Of a DNA stretch of 64,000 nucleotides, positions 16,841 through 25,965 are shown one piece after another. Each line of letters starts with the position of its first letter. The first letter of the stretch is position 1. Below the pieces are notes generated by a model. It saw only the letters and a list, made by a program, of their open reading frames with translations. It had not been told where the DNA came from and made no database searches. The stretch spans positions 27,491-91,490 of the forward strand of contig JAXLWB010000042.1 in the NCBI GenBank assembly GCA_046328715.1, read 5' to 3'. The stretch comes from JAXLWB01 sp046328715. Its GTDB lineage: Bacteria; Chloroflexota; Anaerolineae; Caldilineales; Caldilineaceae. The translations under genes and the position numbers were made by a program.

Positions 16841-18547
16841 CTACTTCACTGCCTCCACATTCACCAATGAGCTTTGATCCTCTAGCGAAATCGTTGGCTG
16901 GTCGATGATCCAACCGGTGAAGTGATCGGTGCGGTAGGCTTGGGCGGTTTGATTGTAGTAGGGGACGATATAGACAACATCACGCAGCGCAAGTTCCTGC
17001 ATCTTCCAGACCAGAGCCTGACGCTTTTTGAGATCCAGTTCGGCAGATTGTTGTTGATAGAGTGCATCATACTCGGGGTTGGCATAGCCTGCTTCGCTGC
17101 TGCCGTTCGGGATCGCCTCACTGGTCATCACCTTGAGCAACACATTCGGGTCGGGGTCTGTCGTCCAGCCCCAGATGATGATGTCGTAGTCAAAGGTCGG
17201 GCAACAGACGGCCAGTAGCGCATCCGGTTCAAAACTCTGCGGCTCAACCTTCACCCCGATCTGCTTCCAATTCTGGCCGAGCAGTTCGGCCATACGTGGT
17301 GCGTCAGCCGTGTCATCTGCCCAGAAAAGGCGGAAGTCCAAGGGATGGGTACCGTCCGGCATTTCGCGCACACCGTCGCCATCCGTGTCTTTGTAACCCG
17401 CCTCATCCAGCATCTGGTTGGCCTTAGCAATGTCAAAGTCATAGTCATGGAGGTCATGGTTGAACCAGGTGGTCAGACTGTCGGGCACCAGGGTGAGACC
17501 TGGCGTTCCCAGCCCGAGCAGCAAGACGTCGATGATGCTGCGTTTGTCCGTAGCGTGGGCCAATGCTTGACGCACCGTACGGTCGCGCAGTGCAGGGTGA
17601 CCAGTACATTTACCGCCAGCATCGGTGGGGCAGTTGGCTGGATCAATCTGGTTGAAGTAAAAATCAGACATCTCTGGGGAAAGCGGTGGACCTGTCACGA
17701 GTTTGATGTTCTTGGCATTGCGCAGGGCAGGAATGGCGGTTTTGGGCAATTCGGTGATCATATCCACCTGCCCTGCCTGTAATCCTTGGACCAGGGCATC
17801 GGCGTTCTCAAAAGTTTGAAAGATCACCTCATCGACCTTGGCCTTCGTGCTAAAATAGTCAGGATTGGCACGCAGATGGACATACTCGTTTGGCTTATAC
17901 TCCGCCAACTTGAAGGGTCCACTGCCCACCAGATCATTGTTGAGATACTCCATCGGCGCATTGCCTTCCAGATGTTTCGACCAGACATGCTCGGGCAGCA
18001 CATAGAGAAAGACCAGTTGCGCCTCCATATTGGGGATCGGTTGGTCGAGGGTAATCACCACAGTCGTATCATCCGGTGCCTCAACGCTGGCAAAATGTTC
18101 AGTATAGGTTGGCAGGTAGGGAAAATCGGCGTGGTCTTTGTAGAAGTTGTAGGTGAAGGCGATGTCGTGCGCAGTCAGCGGTACGCCATCGTGCCACTGG
18201 ATGCCAGCGCGAATCTTGTAAGTCCACACGATGCCATCAGACGAAGTAGAGACGCTTTCCGCCAAGCTGAGTTGGTAGGTGTTGTCCATTTTCAACTCAT
18301 ACATGGTGTCGTAGACGAGGTTGAAGATCGTGTACGAGTCGGTCAAAAAGGCCATGCCTGGATTTAGCGTATCAGGCCCGCCCTTCCAACCAATGCGGAC
18401 GACTGCGGGTTTATGCTCGACTGTGTTCGTGGGGGAAGGTGTGGTGACGACTCCTGAAGTACAAGATGCAAAGACGATCAGCATCATCAAAAGCATACAG
18501 GTATGAAACAGTTTGTTCGTGTACGTTGTGTTCACTGGGTGATCCAC
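16841..18547 (-). CDS. ABC transporter substrate-binding lipoprotein, family 5 (DppA/OppA type)
   Basis: A 568-residue extracytoplasmic solute-binding protein. A signal peptide ends in the lipobox V-F-A-S-C (Cys near residue 29), so it is membrane-anchored. The body shows SBP_bac_5 features: W-K-G-G-P-D-T-L-N-P-G, W-T-Y-K-I-R-A-G-I-Q-W-H-D-G-V-P-L-T and V-R-Q-A-L-A-H-A-T-D-K. The family binds peptides, nickel or oligosaccharides. No permease or ATPase gene is adjacent; the gene instead follows two MFS genes on the same strand (3 bases after the first's stop). A GTG at 18535 has better Shine-Dalgarno spacing (AGAGGTGG) than the GTG at 18547. Confidence 0.88.
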   Translation of the reverse strand: MDHPVNTTYTNKLFHTCMLLMMLIVFASCTSGVVTTPSPTNTVEHKPAVVRIGWKGGPDTLNPGMAFLTDSYTIFNLVYDTMYELKMDNTYQLSLAESVSTSSDGIVWTYKIRAGIQWHDGVPLTAHDIAFTYNFYKDHADFPYLPTYTEHFASVEAPDDTTVVITLDQPIPNMEAQLVFLYVLPEHVWSKHLEGNAPMEYLNNDLVGSGPFKLAEYKPNEYVHLRANPDYFSTKAKVDEVIFQTFENADALVQGLQAGQVDMITELPKTAIPALRNAKNIKLVTGPPLSPEMSDFYFNQIDPANCPTDAGGKCTGHPALRDRTVRQALAHATDKRSIIDVLLLGLGTPGLTLVPDSLTTWFNHDLHDYDFDIAKANQMLDEAGYKDTDGDGVREMPDGTHPLDFRLFWADDTADAPRMAELLGQNWKQIGVKVEPQSFEPDALLAVCCPTFDYDIIIWGWTTDPDPNVLLKVMTSEAIPNGSSEAGYANPEYDALYQQQSAELDLKKRQALVWKMQELALRDVVYIVPYYNQTAQAYRTDHFTGWIIDQPTISLEDQSSLVNVEAVK

Positions 18548-18550
18548 CTC

Positions 18551-19837
18551 TTAGACAGAATTTTCAACTTTCCCATGGAATCGGGGTTCCTTGACCCAAA
18601 AATTCATCATTAAACCACCAATCGTGGCCATGATGGCAGCAAATAAAAAGAGATTGTCGTAGCCGATACTGCCCGCCAACCAACCGCCCAGGAGCGGGCC
18701 AAGAATCAGCACTGGCGCTAGCAACGTATTAGTCAAACCGACATAAGTGGGGCGATCTTCGGCAGCGCAGAATTCAAGCAAAATGTTGAAAGCCGAAACG
18801 CCATCCGCTGCAGCATAGATGCCAACTAGAACAAAGGAGATTGCCAGGGCCAGTGGTGTATCAGCGAGTCTGACCGAGAGTGTCGCCAATGTCATGGCAA
18901 AGGCGGCTGTCCCCAACACTCGTTTATGACCCAAACGGTCACCGATCAGCCCCCACACCAGGTTCATCAGTGCAACGGTAAAGACTTGGGCCGCGGTCAA
19001 TCGCCCCACGGTCACGCCATCGATGTGGAATTTTTCCAACCCGGAAGCCATGAAGAAACCAGTGGCGATCGTGCCAAGTTGGGTGGTGGTACGGCTGAGC
19101 AGGAAGCGGCGATAGTTGGCATCGCGCCGCAGCACATCCGGCAACTGGGAAAGGTAACGCGCTAGCGGGATTGATTCCTTCACCGTGGTGCTGGGCGGTT
19201 CGCGATTGAGCGCCAGACCGATAAACGAGACAATCAACATGAGGAAGGCAACAAAGAAGAGCAAGGCAAAATTGTTGGGATAATTGATGCGATCCAGCAT
19301 CTGTCCAAAATAAAGCGCACCTCCAGCCCCGATCAGCGCTCCCAAGCTATGACTCAACCCTGACCATAATCCACGCCGCTGCACCGGAATCACCTTGGCC
19401 ATCATGTCCGACCAGGCTGGCATGCCCACTCCACTGCCCATCGCCGTTGTCACCAGCAGTAAAAAGAAACCGATCAGTGCCGCCGTCGGATGCGAGGCGC
19501 CCAAGTACCAGATCGTCAGCGCAATCAACAAAAAAGGCAGCCTTTCGACCAGGCTGCCAATCCACATCACGAAGGGCTTTTTATAACGCATCTGTTCTGA
19601 AAGATTGGCAATAAAAAGCTGTGGCAGGTAAAAACCCAAGCTAAAAATGGCAGGAATGAAACCGAGCGCCATCTTTGAATCGGTGAGTTTGCTGACCAAA
19701 GCGGGCATTACGGTGTCGCGTGCTACGATGCTGGCGCCCAGAGTAAAGAAAACAATATCAACGACATTGACCCAGAAATTCCAATTTACATTCGGTTCCG
19801 TAACCTTTGGAGCGACAGATAACGTTTGTTCAGTCAT
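18551..19837 (-). CDS. MFS transporter (paralogue 1)
   Basis: A 428-residue major facilitator protein with about 12 hydrophobic segments. Between helices 2 and 3 it has L-S-E-Q-M-R-Y-K-K-P, and after helix 4 A-K-V-I-P-V-Q-R-R-G. It is a paralogue of 19941-21212, sharing N-W-N-F-W-V near the N-terminus, Y-P-N-N-F-A-L-L-F in the middle and E-D-R-P-T-Y-x-G-L-T-N near the C-terminus. The ATG at 19837 matches the paralogue's start; the in-frame TTG at 19864 is not used. The substrate is unknown. Confidence 0.85.
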   Translation of the reverse strand: MTEQTLSVAPKVTEPNVNWNFWVNVVDIVFFTLGASIVARDTVMPALVSKLTDSKMALGFIPAIFSLGFYLPQLFIANLSEQMRYKKPFVMWIGSLVERLPFLLIALTIWYLGASHPTAALIGFFLLLVTTAMGSGVGMPAWSDMMAKVIPVQRRGLWSGLSHSLGALIGAGGALYFGQMLDRINYPNNFALLFFVAFLMLIVSFIGLALNREPPSTTVKESIPLARYLSQLPDVLRRDANYRRFLLSRTTTQLGTIATGFFMASGLEKFHIDGVTVGRLTAAQVFTVALMNLVWGLIGDRLGHKRVLGTAAFAMTLATLSVRLADTPLALAISFVLVGIYAAADGVSAFNILLEFCAAEDRPTYVGLTNTLLAPVLILGPLLGGWLAGSIGYDNLFLFAAIMATIGGLMMNFWVKEPRFHGKVENSV

Positions 19838-19857
19838 GAATTCGATCTTTCTTAAAA

Positions 19858-19944
19858 GTGGCAAAGTTGCAAAGTGGCAAAGTGGCAGGTGGCGGGTAAC
19901 GTACTCAACTTATTACTTGCTACCCGCCACTCGCCACCCGTTAT
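19858..19944. repeat. word hairpin W5 (gtggcaaag words)
   Basis: Left arm gtggcaaagttgcaaagtgg and more, right arm gctacccgccactcgccaccc. Lies between the two MFS genes. The right arm holds the stop of the upstream MFS gene (19941-19943). Confidence 0.75.
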
Positions 19945-21212
19945 TTCTTTTCAACGCGCGGTTCCCGCACGAGCAAGCTCATCAGCAGCCCGCCGATCAG
20001 TACGATCACCAGCGCAGTCATAAAGAGTCCGCTATAGCCCAGAATTCCTGCCAGCCAACCACCCAGCAATGGTCCCAGCGTCAAAGAAGGAGCCAGCATT
20101 GAGTTGGTCAGGCCGATATAGGTCGGGCGATCTTCGGGCGGGCTAAACTCGAGGATGATGTTAAGCCCAGCCACGTAGTCAGCGCCTGTGTAGATGCCGA
20201 GTAACACATAAACGCCTACCAGCCAGAACGCCGATTGAGCCATCAGCGCAAGCAAAGCCGCCAAGGCCAGGGCAAACGCTGCCGCCGCCAACAAGGTCTT
20301 GTAGCCGGTGCGATCCGCCACATAGCCCCATACCAGGCTCATGATCGCTTGGGTTGCCACCAACACAACCGTCAAGTTGCCAATAAAGATGCCGTCGATA
20401 CCAAAACGTTCGATGCCATAGACAATGAAAAAGCCATTGGCCATCATCCCCAGTTGGATCGTAGTGCGGCTGAGCAGAAAGCGCGCATAGTTATGATCGC
20501 GGCGGAGAATGGTTGGCAGTTCCCCCAGAAAGCGAGCAAGGGGGATATGTTGTTTGATGGTTAGGCTAGGCGGCTCACGGGTCAGCGCCAGCGCCACCCA
20601 GGAAAAAAACATGACGGCAAACGAGGCCAGAAAGAGCAGCGCAAAGTTGTTGGGGTAGCTCACCTTGTCCAACACTGTGCCTGCCCAATAGGCGCAGCCC
20701 ATTGAAAGCAATGCCCCCAACGCATGGCCAACACCCGAGTAGCGTCCACGCCGTTCTACAGGGATCACCTTGGCAATCATGTCATACCAGGCAGGCACTA
20801 GAAAGCCAACCGTCAACGCACTCGACGTGAGTAGGAAGTAGAAGAGCAACAGCGCCACTGTCGGCGAAGGGCTGGCAAACCACCAGATCGCCGCGCCAAT
20901 CAGCAGGTAGGGTCCACGTTCTAGCGTGCCGCTGCCCACAATCAGATAGGGTAACTTGTAACGCAATCGCTCAGTAAGATTGGCCACGAAGAGTTGCGGC
21001 AGATACATGCCCAAATTATAGAGCGCTGCAATCAAGCCGACTGCCATCTTCGATTCGGTTAGATGGCTCACCAGCGCCGGCATAATGGTATCACGCGAGA
21101 CAATGCTCAATGCAGCCATGATAAAGACCGTGTCGATCACACTGACCCAAAAATTCCAAGTTGCATTGTCCGCAGCCATTTTGTCGGCTTCGGCAAGAGT
21201 CATTTCAGTCAC
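19941..21212 (-). CDS. MFS transporter (paralogue 2)
   Basis: A 423-residue major facilitator protein with about 12 helices and the same layout as its neighbour (W-N-F-W-V near residue 19, A-K-V-I-P-V-E-R-R-G after helix 4, Y-P-N-N-F-A-L-L-F, E-D-R-P-T-Y-I-G-L-T-N near 355). The GTG start at 21212 aligns with the ATG of the paralogue (V-T-E-M-T-L against M-T-E-Q-T-L). Encoded 13 bases after the DMT gene on the same strand, so probably one operon. The substrate is unknown. Confidence 0.85.
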   Translation of the reverse strand: MTEMTLAEADKMAADNATWNFWVSVIDTVFIMAALSIVSRDTIMPALVSHLTESKMAVGLIAALYNLGMYLPQLFVANLTERLRYKLPYLIVGSGTLERGPYLLIGAAIWWFASPSPTVALLLFYFLLTSSALTVGFLVPAWYDMIAKVIPVERRGRYSGVGHALGALLSMGCAYWAGTVLDKVSYPNNFALLFLASFAVMFFSWVALALTREPPSLTIKQHIPLARFLGELPTILRRDHNYARFLLSRTTIQLGMMANGFFIVYGIERFGIDGIFIGNLTVVLVATQAIMSLVWGYVADRTGYKTLLAAAAFALALAALLALMAQSAFWLVGVYVLLGIYTGADYVAGLNIILEFSPPEDRPTYIGLTNSMLAPSLTLGPLLGGWLAGILGYSGLFMTALVIVLIGGLLMSLLVREPRVEKK

Positions 21213-21225
21213 AGGAATCGTCTTT

Positions 21226-22182
21226 CTATTTTATCGGCAAAATGGCTTTCCATCGTCCCGGCACGCGCAATCGCCCCAACCGCTCAAAGGCCAGAATGGC
21301 GCTAGTCAAAATCAAGAGTCCACCCAAAGCTTGTTGCCAAGCGATCCGCTCGTGCAAAAAAATGATCGACCAGATCACTGCGAGGACAGTTTCAACGGGC
21401 AGCAGTAGCGCCATCTGCCCGCTGCCAATCTTCTGAATGGCGGTGAAGAAACAGAGCCGGGCCAGGTAGGTCGCCACCACCACCTGCACCACGATCAGCA
21501 GCCAGGATTGCAGCGATGGGCTTTGAAACTCGTGTCCCTGCATCAACCAGTAACCTACCACAACTACAAACGAGGAAGTTGCAATATAAAACGAGATGGC
21601 GCCTGAATCCTTGTCCCGTAAATACCATTGCACCCCGACCATCTGCGCCGACCAAGTGAGCATTGAGCCAAAGAGCAGCAACACGCCCCAAAGGCTCACG
21701 TTTCCGCCAGGACCAATCAGCAGATACACTCCACCCAGTGCCAATCCCAGACGCACAATCTGACGTTGGGTCATGCGCTCGCCGCCCAGCCACAGAAAAC
21801 TCAGTGCTACCACTGGGTTAATGGCATAGATCATCACCGCCATTGATGCATCCACGCGGGTGAGTGCCCAATTGTAGCAGAGTGTGCTGATGCCACTAAG
21901 TGCGCCCAATCCCCACACCCATAACATACTACGCCGGTCAAAGCGTAGCGATGTGGGCTTGTAGATGGCCCACGTGCCGCCCATCAGCAAAGATGCCATG
22001 CCTAAGCGCAAAATCAGCAGATTGGAGGGGCTGGTTCCCTGCAGAATGATATTACGGCTAATGGGTGTTGCCAGACTAAAACCGATCGTCGTAAAAATAC
22101 CCAAGAGCCAACCTACCCAGAGCCGCGAGCCTTCACTTTGCACGCGCAGACCAGAAAGCGTGGATTGATCGGTTGAAGTCAT
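21226..22182 (-). CDS. EamA/DMT superfamily transporter
   Basis: A 318-residue membrane protein with ten hydrophobic helices arranged as two EamA repeats (about 25-160 and 165-305), the layout of drug/metabolite exporters such as RhaT-like and YdcZ-like carriers. It starts with a soluble tail of about 20 residues. First gene of a minus-strand run with the two MFS genes. The substrate is not predictable. Confidence 0.85.
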   Translation of the reverse strand: MTSTDQSTLSGLRVQSEGSRLWVGWLLGIFTTIGFSLATPISRNIILQGTSPSNLLILRLGMASLLMGGTWAIYKPTSLRFDRRSMLWVWGLGALSGISTLCYNWALTRVDASMAVMIYAINPVVALSFLWLGGERMTQRQIVRLGLALGGVYLLIGPGGNVSLWGVLLLFGSMLTWSAQMVGVQWYLRDKDSGAISFYIATSSFVVVVGYWLMQGHEFQSPSLQSWLLIVVQVVVATYLARLCFFTAIQKIGSGQMALLLPVETVLAVIWSIIFLHERIAWQQALGGLLILTSAILAFERLGRLRVPGRWKAILPIK

Positions 22183-22216
22183 TGAAAACTATCCTGACCG
22201 GGACTTACGCAAGATG

Positions 22217-22287
22217 CTGTGGCACAAGATATTTTCTTGCGCGCTGTGTAATTGAAAAAGCGAACAAGAAAGTATCTTGTTCTACAA
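22217..22287. repeat. imperfect hairpin related to 1739-1767
   Basis: gcacaagatattttcttgc and acaagaaagtatcttgt, each a small palindrome, with an overall inverted relation. Upstream of the DMT gene. Confidence 0.5.
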
Positions 22288-22350
22288 TTTAGGGAATGGA
22301 GCAATTATAACAGTGCAGTTGCTTTTCCCTAGCGCAGCAAAGGAATAAAT

Positions 22351-22435
22351 GCAAGAATAAAGAAGCAGGTGGCAAGTTGCAGGTGGCAAGCGAAATCAAC
22401 TCTTTGCCACCTGCAACTTGCCACCTGCTTGCTTG
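22351..22435. repeat. word hairpin W6 (gcaggtggcaagtt words)
   Basis: Left arm gcaggtggcaagttgcaggt, right arm ccacctgcaacttgccacct. The arms match almost perfectly over about 28 bp. Lies between the PPOX gene stop and the DMT gene. Confidence 0.8.
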
Positions 22436-22451
22436 CTCGAAATTTGTTTGT

Positions 22452-22883
22452 TCATTCAGGCAGTGTATCTACACTGCGTAGTTTCGTCGGCTGCACACGG
22501 ATCGCAGTTGAGAAGAGTTCCGAGTAACGGTCAGGCGTCATCTGAATCGCACGCATCCCGGCTTCATATTTCTCCACATAGGCTGACATCTGCGCTGGCA
22601 TAGGGGCCGATAGATCGATCCACGCCTTGCCCAGGAAGACCTGAACGTCGCCTCCCTTTGCGTCAGCGTTAAAGTGTAGAGCGATATTCGGATTGCGCAT
22701 GATCTGGCGTACTTTCATCGAGGTGGGCTGTGAATAGATCAGAAAGCACTCTTGATCCCAGACGAACCAAACTGGGCGTGGTTGCGGAATCTGCAGCGAG
22801 CTGACAGAAGTGAGCCAGATGATCTCTTCCTCTGCGATTCGCTGCCACGCCCGTTTCCCCAGTTCTGTGTTGAAATCAATCAT
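22452..22883 (-). CDS. PPOX-class flavin/F420-dependent protein (TIGR03667-like)
   Basis: A 143-residue split-barrel protein of the pyridoxamine-phosphate-oxidase-like superfamily. P-R-P-V-W-F-V-W-D, F-L-I-Y-S-Q-P-T-S-M-K-V and N-P-N-I-A-L-H-F-N fit the TIGR03667-type proteins found in actinobacteria and Chloroflexota, which probably use F420. Real start at ATG 22883; the in-frame extension upstream runs through repeat-like sequence. Its substrate is unknown. Confidence 0.82.
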   Translation of the reverse strand: MIDFNTELGKRAWQRIAEEEIIWLTSVSSLQIPQPRPVWFVWDQECFLIYSQPTSMKVRQIMRNPNIALHFNADAKGGDVQVFLGKAWIDLSAPMPAQMSAYVEKYEAGMRAIQMTPDRYSELFSTAIRVQPTKLRSVDTLPE

Positions 22884-22896
22884 AAGCAATTGCCTT

Positions 22897-22990
22897 ATAA
22901 GCCGGCAGGTTTTGTTGAGGTAGCAACCGGGCAATCTGTGCCAGATTTCAGTCTTCCGTTTTGCCAAACCTGCCAAGTATGTATTTCAAA
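22897..22990. repeat. imperfect inverted repeat (ccggcaggtttt / aaacctgcc)
   Basis: agccggcaggttttgttgag on the left and tttgccaaacctgcc on the right. Lies between the PPOX gene and the channel gene; similar in style to the word hairpins but degenerate. Confidence 0.4.
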
Positions 22991-23024
22991 TAGCGATACG
23001 GCCCACCGGCTTTTCAGACGATCT

Positions 23025-24947
23025 CTAACTTTCTGCCAGTACAATAATCCGATCCTGCGCACCCAACGTAATCATTTCTGATTTGACTGGGTTGAGCTTT
23101 ACGCCGTAAGCCTTTTCAGCGTCGTAGGAATGCGCTTGCAACCGATAGCCAAGCGCTACCTCGCCCCGCTGGCGTGCCGCTTCGAGAATGGTGTAAAAGG
23201 TCACGGGCTTGTCCAGTTGGACATAGTTGCTAGCAGCCTTGAAGTAAATTTCTGAGCCTTCCGGGTCAAAGAGATCCTGGAAGACGGCGGCCAAGTTCTT
23301 GTTTTCCGAAATCTGGGCTAAGAGGAGACTGATCAACCGATCACTCACGACAAAGTCGTCGGCACGGGCAATTTGTGCCAACTCCCGGTTGCGAATGTCA
23401 AGCATCTCACTGACGATGCCAAAGTTGTTTTGTCCGTTCTCCGGGCCATTCTTGCGCTTTTCGGCAATGTCGCGCAGATGGAGAAGTGCAATCAAGGTGC
23501 GTGCGTCGACGTCCTGAGCGTCCGTCGCCTCTTCCGTAGGCTCACTGACCACAATCAGATGTTGAAATCCTTCCTGCGTCAGCCGATCCAACAGTGTACG
23601 ATCCGTGATGTCGCCCTCTTCGGTCTCCAGGGTCAGATTGGTGTATTCATCCCGGTGTGCGTCAATCGTCTCGTCGAGTTGCTTACCATCAGCAGCTACA
23701 ATTTTCACTCGCGATCCTGCGGCCACATACTGATCCAATTCACGCACAATCTGCAAGGTATGTTCGTTCCAACCCAAGATCAAAATCGAATCGACGAGCG
23801 GGTCAGATGATTGCTTCTGGCAGATCACTTTGGTGTCGATTGGGAGGGATGATTTGAGCGAGAGGCGAATTGTATCATCATCCGCAGAAACGACAATGAT
23901 CTGATCTCCCTCTTCAATCACTCGATCCATAGAGGGGTTGAGAAGCACGCCATCACGCTTGCTATGCACACCTATGACGGCAGAGTCTTCGTAGGCAAAC
24001 AGGACATCGCCAAAAGATTTTCCTTCCAGCATCGGCTCAGACTTGAAATAGATCTCATCGCCACCATAGTCAAGTAGTTCGATGTAGGCCACGGACAAGC
24101 CGGACTGGCGGCATGTTTGGGCGGTAATGCGGGCGAGCAAATCGCTCGCTAACAGCACTTCGGCTTCCTCGCCGCCGACCATGCGCGCTACATCCCAATT
24201 TTTTGCATCGCGAATATAGGTCACAATGTGGTAATTCTTCTTCTGCCGTTTGGGATTGTGGAGTAGAGCCAGAAGGGTCTTGATGACCGACGCATCAGGA
24301 TTGCCTTCACTGGGCGGCAAAACAATGATTGATTTGGCACTATCTGGGTTGACAATCGCTAGATCGGTAAGGTCTGTAGGGTTGCCATTACGGAAAACCA
24401 AGTGTGTCCGGCCATAGTCACCGACTTTTGCAGCCATTTCGTCCTGCATCTCGACCACATCTTTATCGGCCAAAATGGTAATACAACTGCGGGCTTGATT
24501 GGCATTAGCGAGGACTAACTCGGAGACAATGTTAAAAATGTTCGAGGACCAGCCCAGAATGACAGTGTGGCCCCCTTCGGCAACAAACGAGCGGCCCTTA
24601 CGCAACTCGTCCAGTTTACTCTCAATACCGCTTGAGATGACGCCAATCAAAATACTGAGGACAAAGATACCGCCAAGGGTATTAAGCAGCATCATTAGCA
24701 GGTAGGCCCAACTCCCTGTGTCGCCGCCCATGGTCCCTGCATCTAACATGCGCATCAGGCCACCCCAGGCGATCTGCATGAAGTTGCGATTTTCCTCATC
24801 CAGGCGGAAGAGCATCACAATCACGGAAACTACCCCAATGAGGGCCACGGTAACCAATCCGAGCCAACCAATCAATGCAATTGCCCCTTTGGCCATCACA
24901 TTATCGAACCGATAGCGGAGCCGTTGCTGAAACTCAATGTTTTGCAT
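23025..24947 (-). CDS. CASTOR/POLLUX-type ion channel protein
   Basis: A 640-residue protein: two or three membrane helices in the first 120 residues (A-L-I-G-W-L-G-L-V-T-V-A and L-N-T-L-G-G-I-F-V-L-S-I-L), then two RCK/TrkA-N-like Rossmann units (H-T-V-I-L-G-W-S-S-N-I-F about 130, S-I-L-I-L-G-W-N-E-H-T about 385), as in CASTOR/POLLUX and bacterial homologues. A typical potassium filter T-V-G-Y-G is absent, as in that family. Likely a ligand-gated cation channel of the inner membrane. The ATG at 24947 follows GGTGAGAG; an upstream TTG is disregarded. The gene is alone. Confidence 0.85.
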   Translation of the reverse strand: MQNIEFQQRLRYRFDNVMAKGAIALIGWLGLVTVALIGVVSVIVMLFRLDEENRNFMQIAWGGLMRMLDAGTMGGDTGSWAYLLMMLLNTLGGIFVLSILIGVISSGIESKLDELRKGRSFVAEGGHTVILGWSSNIFNIVSELVLANANQARSCITILADKDVVEMQDEMAAKVGDYGRTHLVFRNGNPTDLTDLAIVNPDSAKSIIVLPPSEGNPDASVIKTLLALLHNPKRQKKNYHIVTYIRDAKNWDVARMVGGEEAEVLLASDLLARITAQTCRQSGLSVAYIELLDYGGDEIYFKSEPMLEGKSFGDVLFAYEDSAVIGVHSKRDGVLLNPSMDRVIEEGDQIIVVSADDDTIRLSLKSSLPIDTKVICQKQSSDPLVDSILILGWNEHTLQIVRELDQYVAAGSRVKIVAADGKQLDETIDAHRDEYTNLTLETEEGDITDRTLLDRLTQEGFQHLIVVSEPTEEATDAQDVDARTLIALLHLRDIAEKRKNGPENGQNNFGIVSEMLDIRNRELAQIARADDFVVSDRLISLLLAQISENKNLAAVFQDLFDPEGSEIYFKAASNYVQLDKPVTFYTILEAARQRGEVALGYRLQAHSYDAEKAYGVKLNPVKSEMITLGAQDRIIVLAES

Positions 24948-25114
24948 AATTTCTCTCACCAATTAAGCCACTTATATTTAGATTAATTCATCCTAACAAA
25001 AACTTTCCACCAATTGTATACAAGAACCGAATGTACGTCAATGAGCCGTAAAGCAATCTTGCCTTTGTTCCATCTGGAAACACCAATTTTCTATCAAAAT
25101 TCCAATACTCGCTC

Positions 25115-25144
25115 TTCATTTTGATGTATTGCTTGTGTTATACT
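25115..25144 (+). promoter_or_regulatory. coaE promoter, probably leaderless
   Basis: -35 TTCATT (25115-25120), 18-bp spacer, -10 TATACT (25139-25144). The coaE ATG is at 25153, eight bases after the -10 box, so transcription would begin at or next to the start codon. Confidence 0.5.
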
Positions 25145-25152
25145 ATTAAGCT

Positions 25153-25764
25153 ATGCCAACGGCTCACCATCCACTCGTCGTAGGATTGACTGGCAACATC
25201 GGAACTGGTAAGAGTACTGTGTTGCGTTATCTCGCTCAAAAAGGCGCATATATTGTCGATGCCGATCAATTGACGCATCGTGCACAAAGCCCACACGGGC
25301 CTGCCTATCCTGCGATTGTGGAACTGTTTGGCAACGAGATTCTCAATGAAGATAAAACAATCAATCGAGCGGCATTGGGAAAGATCGTCTTTAGCGATTC
25401 TCAGAAGCTGGCAAAACTCGAACAAATTGTGCACCCTGCAGTTTTTCAGCTAGCACAAGAGGAAATTGCCAGCACTTCCGCGCCAGTCGTGATTCTGGAA
25501 GCAATTAAATTGCTTGAAGCGAACAATGTCGTTAAACTTTGTCAAGAGATTTGGGTCATCACTGCCAGTGAGGAGCGTCAACTTGAGCGTTTGATGGCAA
25601 ACCGAGGTATGAGCGAAGCGGAAGCGAAGCGCAGAATGGCCAATCAATCTTCTCAAGAGGAAAAAATTAAGCGTGCCGATCGTGTCATTGATAATGAGGG
25701 CACGCCTGAGAAACTTTACGAGCAGTTGGATCGTATTTGGAACGAGGTTCAAGCAGTCTCTTAG
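25153..25764 (+). CDS. coaE: dephospho-CoA kinase
   Basis: Phosphorylates the ribose 3'-OH of dephospho-CoA, the last step of coenzyme A synthesis. A 203-residue P-loop kinase with G-N-I-G-T-G-K-S at residues 14-21, D-A-D at 37-39 and the lid-like R-M-A-N-Q-S near 162. Length is normal. Followed after 9 bases by a small membrane protein and dnaJ, which suggests one transcript. Confidence 0.93.
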   Translation: MPTAHHPLVVGLTGNIGTGKSTVLRYLAQKGAYIVDADQLTHRAQSPHGPAYPAIVELFGNEILNEDKTINRAALGKIVFSDSQKLAKLEQIVHPAVFQLAQEEIASTSAPVVILEAIKLLEANNVVKLCQEIWVITASEERQLERLMANRGMSEAEAKRRMANQSSQEEKIKRADRVIDNEGTPEKLYEQLDRIWNEVQAVS

Positions 25765-25773
25765 TACACACTT

Positions 25774-25965
25774 ATGAACGGACTCAAACGCTTTTGGAAC
25801 GAACGCCCAGTGCTTTCAAACTGGATTGTACTGGCAGTAGGAATGGTGATCATTCTTTACTTTAGTGCCCGGCATGTGGGATTTCTGCCGAGTCAATGGG
25901 CTGCTCTGGTTGCAGCCACCGTTGTATTGGCAGGGCTTTGTGCATGGATTATAGACTGGGAATAG
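25774..25965 (+). CDS. small two-helix membrane protein
   Basis: 63 residues with two hydrophobic segments (about 19-34 and 41-60) and a charged N-terminus. Not assigned to a family. Its stop codon (25963-25965) touches the dnaJ start (25966), which supports translation coupling and a real gene. Confidence 0.65.
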   Translation: MNGLKRFWNERPVLSNWIVLAVGMVIILYFSARHVGFLPSQWAALVAATVVLAGLCAWIIDWE

